Origin: Erythrobacter sp. YT30
Lineage (GTDB): Bacteria; Pseudomonadota; Alphaproteobacteria; Sphingomonadales; Sphingomonadaceae
DNA length: 64,000 nt
Reading direction: 5' to 3'
NCBI RefSeq assembly: GCF_001542875.1
Contig: NZ_LMAF01000002.1
Location: forward strand, 767,501 to 831,500
Below are positions 55,500 to 62,746 of this stretch, one piece after another. Position 1 is the first letter of the stretch; every line of letters starts with the position of its first letter. The notes beneath the pieces are model-generated. The model worked only from the letters and a program-made list of their open reading frames with translations, was not told the DNA's origin and did not search any database. The translations under genes and the position numbers were made by a program.

Positions 55500-56582
55500 G
55501 TGAATTTCGATCTGACCGACGAACAGGAAATGTTCCGCGAAAGTGTGACGCGTTTCGCGGCGCCCATCGACGTAGAAGCACGGCGCAAATTACGCTTGTC
55601 GCCGACCGGTTATGACAGGGAGCGATGGGAAAGCCTTGCCGAAATGGGCCTTATTGCGCTCGCCGTCTCGGAAGGCTCAGGCGGCATGGGCGGATCAAGC
55701 GTTGATCTGGCGCTCGTTGCCGAAGCGATTGGTGCATCAAATTCGCCCGATCCTTGGTTGGAGTTGGGGGTCCTACCGGCGTTCCTGCTCGACAGAGCGG
55801 GCGATCCTGAAACCGCGGAGGCCGTCGTCAGCGGTCAGCAGATCATCAGTTTCGCCTGGGCTGAGCGCGCTAAACGCTACGATCTTGAAGCGAGCCATAT
55901 GGCGGCAGAGGGAAGCTCGGATGGCTTTGTCCTGACGGGCGAGAAAACGTTCGTAATGGGCGCTTTGCTGGCCGATCAGTTCATCGTCACGGCCAAATGC
56001 GATGGCGCAACCACATGCTTCCTGGTCCCGCGCGATGCACAAGGCGTCGAAGTGCGTGCATACCGCCTAACCGATGGCAGCATTGCGGGCGAATTGAAGC
56101 TTACCCGAGCCGTGCCATCGGCGCGGCTCAATCTTTCGCGCGGTGATCTCGATGAAATCGTCGGCGCGATGCGGCTTTATGCAGCGGCAGAAATGGTCGG
56201 CCTTGGCCAGCGCCTGCTTGATGACACGCTTGTCTACGTCAAAGAACGCGAGCAGTTTGGCGTGGCTATCGGCAGCTTTCAGGCGCTCCAGCACCGCCTC
56301 GTCGATTGCTATGCCAAGATCGAACAGTCGCGCTCGATGCTTTACCGCGCGGCAATGACTGACCCGGCAGATAGAGCGCAATTCCAGCGCGCAGCAGCAG
56401 GTGCAAAGGCTTTTATCAGCGAGCAAGTGGACTTCATCGCGCGCGAAGCGGTGCAGATGCATGGCGGCATGGGGATCACCGATGAGCTCGCCATTGGCCA
56501 CGCGATGAAACGCGTCATGGTGCTCGCGCGGCTGTTTGGCGACACCGATACCGTGCTTGCCGAATACGCACTGGCGGCCTGA
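55500..56582 (+). CDS. Acyl-CoA dehydrogenase family protein, small-subunit-like
   Basis: A 360-residue acyl-CoA dehydrogenase starting at GTG: MNFDLTDEQEMFRESVTRF, AWAERAKRYDLEASHM, REQFGVAIGSFQALQ, and MHGGMGITDELAIGHAMKR. It is shorter than the usual 380-400 residues. The C-terminal segment (LFGDTDTV) lacks the catalytic Glu of the IYEGT motif. Such degenerate subunits pair with a complete partner in the heteromeric steroid-type dehydrogenases of Actinobacteria; the partner here may be the dehydrogenase at 59.8 kb. Packed between the P450 and the DUF35 gene. Confidence 0.87.
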   Translation: MNFDLTDEQEMFRESVTRFAAPIDVEARRKLRLSPTGYDRERWESLAEMGLIALAVSEGSGGMGGSSVDLALVAEAIGASNSPDPWLELGVLPAFLLDRAGDPETAEAVVSGQQIISFAWAERAKRYDLEASHMAAEGSSDGFVLTGEKTFVMGALLADQFIVTAKCDGATTCFLVPRDAQGVEVRAYRLTDGSIAGELKLTRAVPSARLNLSRGDLDEIVGAMRLYAAAEMVGLGQRLLDDTLVYVKEREQFGVAIGSFQALQHRLVDCYAKIEQSRSMLYRAAMTDPADRAQFQRAAAGAKAFISEQVDFIAREAVQMHGGMGITDELAIGHAMKRVMVLARLFGDTDTVLAEYALAA

Positions 56583-56593
56583 GGAGAGCAGCG

Positions 56594-57019
56594 ATGGGCC
56601 AGAAAATCGACCCCGATTTGTGGAGCGATGATGCAAAGCCGCATCTGATGGGCGGGCGCCTACCATCTGGCGAGATCGTCTTTCCCATGCCCCAAGGCGA
56701 TGCTGCCAAGGATGTCGAGCCCTACAAACTCTCGCGCCACGGCACTTTGTGGTCTTGGACCAGTCAGGGTTTTCTGCCGAAGGAACCCTATGAAGGCCCC
56801 GGCTCTGGCCCGGATGAAGGTCCGCCTGATTTCGTGCCCTTCCTGCTCGGCTATGTCGAACTCCCCGGTGAAGTGATTGTCGAATCCCGCATTGTCGATG
56901 CGACGCTGGACGATCTGACGCTCGGCATGCCGCTCGAATTCTGCATCGTCCCGTTCAACGCGACACACGACACATACGCTTTCCGCCCAATGCGAAGCGC
57001 GCAGGAGAAAGCTGCATGA
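56594..57019 (+). CDS. DUF35/OB-fold protein lacking zinc-ribbon cysteines
   Basis: A 141-residue protein with the DUF35 layout: a short N-terminal segment GGRLPSGEIVFP, where the zinc ribbon normally has Cys-x2-Cys pairs, then an OB fold (TLWSWTSQGFLPKEPYEGP, PFLLGYVELPGEVIVESRI, GMPLEFCIVPF). None of the zinc-binding Cys residues is present. DUF35 proteins bind thiolase-like partners; the next gene is such a thiolase, overlapping by ATGA, so a complex is very likely. Confidence 0.85.
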   Translation: MGQKIDPDLWSDDAKPHLMGGRLPSGEIVFPMPQGDAAKDVEPYKLSRHGTLWSWTSQGFLPKEPYEGPGSGPDEGPPDFVPFLLGYVELPGEVIVESRIVDATLDDLTLGMPLEFCIVPFNATHDTYAFRPMRSAQEKAA

Positions 57020-58188
57020 GCGAAAACGTCTATATCATCGGCGCTGGCATCCACCCCTTCGGTCGCACGGAAGAGCGCTCGGGCCGCGAACAAGGCGTAT
57101 ACGCCGTTCGCGAAGCCCTTAAGGATGCTGGGCTTGAATGGGCCGATATGGAATGCGCCTATGGCGGATCGGCAGCGGCTGGCAATGCCGATATCATGGT
57201 CAATGAACTGGGGCTGACCTCGCTTCCCTTCACCAATGTCGCCAATGGCTGCGCGACCGGCGGCAGCGCGTTGGTCGCCGCGCAACAGGCGATCGCGAGC
57301 GGGATGTATGATCTTGCGCTGGCAGTTGGCTTCGACAAGCACCCGCGCGGCGCGTTCAACGCCAAGCCATCCGATTACGGTCTGCCAGAATGGTATGGGC
57401 AGACGGGCATGATGCTGACGACGCAGTTCTTTGCCCTGAAAATCCAGCGTTACATGCAGCTTCACGGGATCAGTCGAACCACCCTCGGCCGGGTGGCTGA
57501 AAAAGCCTTCCGCAATGGCGCCAAGGCACCCCATGCTTGGCGGCGCAGCGAGATTGATCTCGAAACGATCATGAACGCACCGATGATCAATGATCCGCTG
57601 ACCAAGTTCATGTTCTGCGCGCCGGCAGAAGGCGGCGTGGCGCTGATCCTTGCTTCGGAGAAGAAGGCGAAGGAACTGGGCGCGCTTGAACCGGGCAAAT
57701 CCGCAAAGATCGCCAACATTGCCGTGCGCACACGGCCGCCTGACAGCTTTGAAGTGTTTCAGGCTGGCGTATCGATCAAAGAAGGCGGGAAGCCCACCGT
57801 CGTGGCTTCCAAAGCCGCATTTGAAGGGGCAGGCATCGGTCCTGATGATATCGAAGTCGCGCAATTGCAGGATACCGAAAGCGGCGCAGAAATCATGCAC
57901 ATGGCCGAAAACGGCTTTTGCGCAGATGGTGATCAGGAAGAGTGGCTGGCAAACGGCTGGTCAAACCTAGATGGAAAGCTGCCAATCAACACTGATGGCG
58001 GATGCCTTGCTTGCGGGGAGCCGATTGGCGCCTCGGGCCTTAGGCAAATCTACGAAAATGTAGAACAATTGCGCGGACGCGCGGGCGAACGGCAGGTCGC
58101 CGGACGTGACGGTTCAGGCCCCAAGACCGGCTATTCGCATGTCTATGGCGCGCCGGGCTTGTCCGCTGTGGCGATATTGGAGCGTTAG
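57016..58188 (+). CDS. Thiolase-like / lipid-transfer (SCP-x-type) enzyme
   Basis: A 390-residue thiolase-fold protein. Cys79 in NVANGCATGGSAL is at the nucleophile position. The second motif usually containing Asn-Glu-Ala-Phe reads DTESGAEIMH. The C-terminal block CLACGEPIGASG keeps the Cys (Cys333) but has Glu where the Gly-His-Pro His should be. These changes argue against ordinary Claisen thiolysis. With a DUF35 partner it could instead be an aldolase of the Ltp2 kind that splits beta-hydroxyacyl-CoA in steroid side-chain degradation; this is inference. Confidence 0.85.
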   Translation: MSENVYIIGAGIHPFGRTEERSGREQGVYAVREALKDAGLEWADMECAYGGSAAAGNADIMVNELGLTSLPFTNVANGCATGGSALVAAQQAIASGMYDLALAVGFDKHPRGAFNAKPSDYGLPEWYGQTGMMLTTQFFALKIQRYMQLHGISRTTLGRVAEKAFRNGAKAPHAWRRSEIDLETIMNAPMINDPLTKFMFCAPAEGGVALILASEKKAKELGALEPGKSAKIANIAVRTRPPDSFEVFQAGVSIKEGGKPTVVASKAAFEGAGIGPDDIEVAQLQDTESGAEIMHMAENGFCADGDQEEWLANGWSNLDGKLPINTDGGCLACGEPIGASGLRQIYENVEQLRGRAGERQVAGRDGSGPKTGYSHVYGAPGLSAVAILER

Positions 58189-58191
58189 AGC

Positions 58192-58962
58192 ATGGGCAAG
58201 ATGACTGGGAAAGTCGCGCTCGTGACAGGGGGTGCAGAAGGGATCGGGGCGACAGTCGGCCGCATGATCGTCGAAGAAGGCGGGAAAGTGCTGCTGTGCG
58301 ATATTCAGATCAAGAAAGCGCGCGCGCTGGCCAAGGATCTGGGTGACAATGCCGAGGCGTTCGAGCTCGACGTCCGCAATCTTGACCAGTGGCACGAGGC
58401 GGTGAAATTCGCGAAGGATCAGTTCGGAAAACTCAACGTGCTGTGCAACATCGCCGGGATTTCAGAACCTGGCAATGTCGTCGATGGCCCACTCGATACG
58501 TGGGAGCGGACGATCGATATCAATTTGAACGGGCCCTATTTCGGAATGCGCGCGGCGCTCCCTGCGATGGAGGAGAGCGGCGAGCCGGGCGCCATCGTCA
58601 ACATTGGATCGATGATTGCGATACGCGCAGCGGCTTTTGTGGCGGCCTATTCGGCATCGAAAGCTGGGCTGCTTGGCCTGACGCGCTCGGTTGCGCTTGA
58701 TTGCGCGGAACGCGGCGTGCCGATCCGTGCGAACATGGTTCACCCCGGTGCGATCCGCACGCCGATGTATGACCGCTACAAATATTCGGGCGTCGACACG
58801 CCAGAGAATATCGAAACCAATTTCGCCGCCACCCATCCGATGAATCGTATCGGCGAACCCGAGGAGGTTGCCAAAGCCGTGCTCTTCCTCGCTAGCGATG
58901 ATGCAAGCTTTACGACAGGCGTCGACTTCACAGTTGATGGCGGCGGATCGATTAGGAGCTAA
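58192..58962 (+). CDS. Short-chain dehydrogenase/reductase
   Basis: A 256-residue SDR with TGGAEGIGATVGRM, LCNIAGISEPG, Ser in VNIGSMIAIR and YSASKAGLLG. The Asp in LLCDIQ indicates NAD. The sequence has the character of hydroxysteroid/3-hydroxyacyl-type dehydrogenases. It follows the thiolase-like gene by three bases and precedes the ThuA gene by three, so it is in the same operon. Confidence 0.88.
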   Translation: MGKMTGKVALVTGGAEGIGATVGRMIVEEGGKVLLCDIQIKKARALAKDLGDNAEAFELDVRNLDQWHEAVKFAKDQFGKLNVLCNIAGISEPGNVVDGPLDTWERTIDINLNGPYFGMRAALPAMEESGEPGAIVNIGSMIAIRAAAFVAAYSASKAGLLGLTRSVALDCAERGVPIRANMVHPGAIRTPMYDRYKYSGVDTPENIETNFAATHPMNRIGEPEEVAKAVLFLASDDASFTTGVDFTVDGGGSIRS

Positions 58963-58965
58963 CCC

Positions 58966-59745
58966 ATGGATATGCCCACCAGCCCACAGGCTCTCACTCG
59001 GATAGACGCGCATTTCATCATCGGCGGCAAGTATCACGATATGGATACGCCGCGGATTGAGATCCTCAAACTGCTCGCCGAACATCCGAACATCCGCACC
59101 ACAGTCGCGTGCGATTATTCCGGACTGGAGAGGCTAGAGCAGTGCCGTTTCCTCGTCACCTACACAGTTGATGAAATCCCGACCAAGGAACAAACGGATT
59201 ACATCAGGTCGTGGCTCGAAAAAGGCGGCAAATGGCTGGCGCTGCATGGCACCAACTCGATCCTTGAATTCACTGAGGAAGGCCTGGTCGATGCGCCAGA
59301 TGACACGACTGGCGTGATGGAACTGCTCGGTACGCAATTCAAAGCGCACCCGCCCATCGGCCCGTTCGAGGTCGAAGTGTTGAATGACACGCATGAACTC
59401 AGCAAAGGCATCAGCAACTTCGAAGTGGTGGACGAGCTATATATCTCCAAAGTCACCAATGATTTGAACGTGCTGATGCAGACAACCTTCAAAGGCGAGG
59501 CGACCGGCTTTGTCGACAGCGATTGGCCCGAAACCAAAGTGCCAATTCTCTACACCCGCGACGTTGGAAAGGGTGAGATCGTTTACAACATGCTTGGGCA
59601 TTGCCGCGGGCATTACGATCTGCCCGGAATGCAGGATTTCTACCCGCACAAGGAAATGTGCGCGTGGAATTACGACGTTTACTACGACATGCTCCGCCGT
59701 TCGATCGGCTGGGCCATGAGAGAAGAAACCAGAGAAGAAGCTTGA
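58966..59745 (+). CDS. ThuA-domain protein (second copy)
   Basis: A 259-residue ThuA-like protein: DAHFIIGGKYHDMDTPRIEIL, LVTYTVDEIPTKEQTDYIRSWL, KWLALHGTNSILEF, and YNMLGHCRGHYDLPGM. His in ALHGTN and GHCRGH are shared with the ThuA family and could bind a metal. It is only distantly similar to the copy near 53 kb. Its place between an SDR and an acyl-CoA dehydrogenase gene suggests a pathway role rather than sugar use. Confidence 0.82.
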   Translation: MDMPTSPQALTRIDAHFIIGGKYHDMDTPRIEILKLLAEHPNIRTTVACDYSGLERLEQCRFLVTYTVDEIPTKEQTDYIRSWLEKGGKWLALHGTNSILEFTEEGLVDAPDDTTGVMELLGTQFKAHPPIGPFEVEVLNDTHELSKGISNFEVVDELYISKVTNDLNVLMQTTFKGEATGFVDSDWPETKVPILYTRDVGKGEIVYNMLGHCRGHYDLPGMQDFYPHKEMCAWNYDVYYDMLRRSIGWAMREETREEA

Positions 59746-59770
59746 GAAGGCGAATAAAGGGACGCTCGCC

Positions 59771-60979
59771 ATGGATATGAACTTTTCACCCGCAGACCTC
59801 GCCTTCCGCGAGGAAGTACGCGAATTTTTGGCGGACAAATTGCCGCAGCGTTTGCGCGATGGAGCGCGGCGCACGCCAGGCGTGTTTGTGGAGCCCGACA
59901 TCGGTCTCGAATGGCATCGGATCCTCGCTGAAAAAGGCTGGGTCGCTCCGCTTTGGCCCGAAGAAGATGGCGGCACGGGTTGGACCCCGGTGCAAAAGTT
60001 CATCTTTGACAAGGAATGCGCGCTTGCCGGTGCACCTGCGCTGTCCATCCTCGGCCTCAAGCTCGTTGGCCCCGTCATTTGCGCCTTCGGCACGCCTGAA
60101 CAGAAAGAACGCTTCCTGCCGCGTATCCTCTCGGGCGAGGATTACTGGTGTCAGGGGTATTCAGAGCCGGGATCAGGCTCCGATCTTGCAAGCCTTAAGA
60201 CTTCTGCGCGGCTGGATGGCGATGAATACGTGATCAACGGCTCCAAGATCTGGACCACGCACGCGCATCACGCCAACTGGATTTTTGCGCTCGTTCGCAC
60301 CGATACGACGGTGAAAAAGCAGGCGGGCATAACCTTCCTCTTGATCCCGATGGATCAGGAAGGCGTCGAAGTCACCCCGATCCATTCGATGTCGGGCGAT
60401 CACGAAGTCAATCAGGTGTTCTTCAGCGATGCGCGCACGTCAATTGACAATCGCATTGGAGACGAGGGCCAAGGCTGGGCGATTGCCAAATTCCTGCTCG
60501 AAAACGAGCGCGGCGGATCATGCTTTGCGCCGCGCCTGCTCCAGAGCATCGAAAGGCTGGAGGAAATGGCGCAAGCGCAGCCTTCCGGCGTTAACGGAGC
60601 GATCGCGCATGACGCGCGTTTCCGCGACCGCTTGGCCCGCGTGCGTCTGGATGCCGAGGCGCTGGAATTCACCGAGCTGCGCATCCTTGCAGAACTTGCA
60701 AAGGGCCGTTCGCCTGGCCCGCAAACTTCGCTCGTTAAATTGCTTGCGTCGAATATCGGGCAGGATGTCGACACACTCAAGCTCGAACTCCTTGGGCCGG
60801 ACGCGCTGCAATTGCCGTTGGAGCGCCCACTTTACGGCAATGAAGCGCCCGAACCCATTGGCAGCGAGGCTGCACAAACAGCGATGGGCCGCTACCTCAA
60901 CAACCGCGCCGCAACGATCTTTGGCGGATCGGACGAAGTGCAGAAAAACATTATCGCTAAAACCGTTTTGGGTCTCTGA
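59771..60979 (+). CDS. Acyl-CoA dehydrogenase family protein, large-subunit-like
   Basis: A 402-residue dehydrogenase: MNFSPADLAFREEVREFL, QGYSEPGSGSDLASLKTSA, NGSKIWTTHAHHANWIF and the canonical tail AATIFGGSDEVQKNIIAKTVLGL. The Trp/Thr flavin-binding residues and the GG-S-D-E-V-Q-x-N-I end are intact. This form matches the complete partner of heteromeric acyl-CoA dehydrogenases acting on polycyclic or branched CoA esters. It is 25 bases downstream of the ThuA stop. Confidence 0.9.
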   Translation: MDMNFSPADLAFREEVREFLADKLPQRLRDGARRTPGVFVEPDIGLEWHRILAEKGWVAPLWPEEDGGTGWTPVQKFIFDKECALAGAPALSILGLKLVGPVICAFGTPEQKERFLPRILSGEDYWCQGYSEPGSGSDLASLKTSARLDGDEYVINGSKIWTTHAHHANWIFALVRTDTTVKKQAGITFLLIPMDQEGVEVTPIHSMSGDHEVNQVFFSDARTSIDNRIGDEGQGWAIAKFLLENERGGSCFAPRLLQSIERLEEMAQAQPSGVNGAIAHDARFRDRLARVRLDAEALEFTELRILAELAKGRSPGPQTSLVKLLASNIGQDVDTLKLELLGPDALQLPLERPLYGNEAPEPIGSEAAQTAMGRYLNNRAATIFGGSDEVQKNIIAKTVLGL

Positions 60980-61003
60980 TCCCTCTTACGAAAGATAAAC
61001 TAC

Positions 61004-61906
61004 ATGGACGTTTCAAAGCTGATGTTCCGCGATGGCCTCATGGAAGGTCAGCGTATCCTTATAACAGGCGGCGGCACAGGCCTTGGCAAGGAGATGTCCG
61101 AAGCATTCCTGAAGCTTGGCGCGACTGTCTACATTTGCGGTCGGCGACAGAATAAGCTCGACGAATGCATCGCCGAACTGACGGGAAAGCATGGCGGCAA
61201 AATGGTGGGTCATGCCTGCGACATTCGCGATCCAGATGCAATCCACGAAATGGTCGACAAAATCTGGTCCGATGGCGGCGCTCTGACAGGCGTCGTGAAC
61301 AATGCTGCGGGCAACTTCATCAGCCGCACCGAAGATCTATCGGTCAACGCCTTCAACGCGATTTCGGATATCGTCTTTCGCGGCACGTTTTACGTAACGC
61401 TCGACATTGGCAAGCGCCTGATCGAAGAGAAGAAGAAGGCAAGCTTCCTCTCGATCCTCACGACATGGGTCTGGTCGGGCAGCGCGTTTGTGGTGCCTTC
61501 GGCCATGTCCAAGACCGCGATCCATGCGATGACGCAAAGCCTGGCTACCGAATGGGGCCGCTATGGCCTGCGCTTCAACGCGATCAATCCGGGGCTCTTC
61601 CCAACCAAAGGCATGAGCGCGCGCCTGCATCCGGGCGGCGCAGGCGGCAATTCTGGCAACAACCTCAATCCCATGGGCCGCGCGGGCGAAATGCACGAGC
61701 TCGCCAACTTGGCGGTGTTCCTCATGGGGCCGGGCGCGGAATATGTGAACGGACAGACATTGGCGATTGATGGAGCGGGCTACCAGGCGAACGGCGGCAC
61801 GTTCTACCCCATGCTCGAAGGGCTAGGCGATGCCGAATGGGAGCAGATGCGCGCGATGATCAAAGGGACGAATGCGAAGGATAAGGCGGATCGCGCAACG
61901 GGGTGA
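61004..61906 (+). CDS. SDR of the 2,4-dienoyl-CoA reductase type
   Basis: A 300-residue SDR with TGGGTGLGKEMSEAF, CGRRQNKLDECI (NADP-type Arg-Arg), VNNAAGNFISRTEDLS and the active-site region VVPSAMSKTAIHAM. Tyr of YxxxK is replaced by Ser-Ala-x-x-Lys, as in dienoyl-CoA reductases, and NFISRTEDLS is characteristic. It would reduce a conjugated dienoyl-CoA formed by two rounds of desaturation. It is the last gene of the plus-strand run. Confidence 0.86.
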   Translation: MDVSKLMFRDGLMEGQRILITGGGTGLGKEMSEAFLKLGATVYICGRRQNKLDECIAELTGKHGGKMVGHACDIRDPDAIHEMVDKIWSDGGALTGVVNNAAGNFISRTEDLSVNAFNAISDIVFRGTFYVTLDIGKRLIEEKKKASFLSILTTWVWSGSAFVVPSAMSKTAIHAMTQSLATEWGRYGLRFNAINPGLFPTKGMSARLHPGGAGGNSGNNLNPMGRAGEMHELANLAVFLMGPGAEYVNGQTLAIDGAGYQANGGTFYPMLEGLGDAEWEQMRAMIKGTNAKDKADRATG

Positions 61907-62056
61907 GGGCAGCTCATCGTGCCGGAAGCGGAAACGGACTGGCGGCTTTTAACCCAGTCCCAGCGGGCTGGCGCAGTTTTTCGGTTCTCCGAAATTTGCC
62001 ATCTACTTAGAAATTGATCTCGGAAAAGGGCTAGTGCCAGACCAAATCCTTCAAGC

Positions 62057-62596
62057 TCATGTACGGGCAGACCAATCCGACTTTTCCAACCGCATGACCA
62101 AGCAATCGTCTTCATCGAACATTCGTCGTCCGACAATCTTAAACCCAAGTCTCCGATAGAACCTGTGCGCGCTTTTATTGGAGTTCAATGGATCGATGAC
62201 GATGCCGGTGACATCCGGTGTGGCGAAACACCGGTCGATCATCTGGGTCATCATTTGCGTGCCCACCCCTCGGCCCAGCCATTCCGGCGGCCCGATCCAT
62301 ATGTCTATGGCCCTTAGCCCCGGTTCGATATCGCCCCAGTAATGCGTCTGTTCGGTGTGGGGATCGCAAACCTGCATGACGCCGACCGGTTCACCTGCAA
62401 TTTCGGCGATCATATAGTAACTGTCATTGGTCGAACCCGCGATCTCTTTGGTCCATTCGATACCACCGAAAGCCACCTCGGCGTCCGGGTCGTCGCTGGA
62501 ACAAGCAATTACGTGCGGCTCGCGGTCCCATGACGCCAGCATGGGCGCATCGGCGACGGTCGCCGGGCGCAAGGTAACTCGGGAAGACTGACCCAT
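62057..62596 (-). CDS. GNAT acetyltransferase, aminoglycoside 6'-acetyltransferase-like
   Basis: A 179-residue GNAT: RVTLRPATVADAPMLASWD, IDIWIGPPEWLGRGVGTQMM (acetyl-CoA loop LGRGVG), VIDPLNSNKSAHRFYRRLGF, EDDCLVMRLEKSDW. This is the Acetyltransf_8/AAC(6')-like subgroup found in many chromosomes; resistance activity is not implied. The start is the ATG at MGQSS; a longer frame lacks a ribosome site. Convergent with the dienoyl-CoA-reductase-like gene and not obviously related to the island. Confidence 0.83.
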   Translation of the reverse strand: MGQSSRVTLRPATVADAPMLASWDREPHVIACSSDDPDAEVAFGGIEWTKEIAGSTNDSYYMIAEIAGEPVGVMQVCDPHTEQTHYWGDIEPGLRAIDIWIGPPEWLGRGVGTQMMTQMIDRCFATPDVTGIVIDPLNSNKSAHRFYRRLGFKIVGRRMFDEDDCLVMRLEKSDWSART

Positions 62597-62746
62597 GGAA
62601 CCGGAACTTATCCTCAAATTTGTGCGGATCAATTGTTCGATTGAAGGTCCGGCCACCTGAGAATTGCCCCGGAGAGCTGCCATTCCACAAGCACCCCCAC
62701 AAGTCCCACCATTGGCGCCGTCTTCGAGCGCATCGGATCGCCGGCT

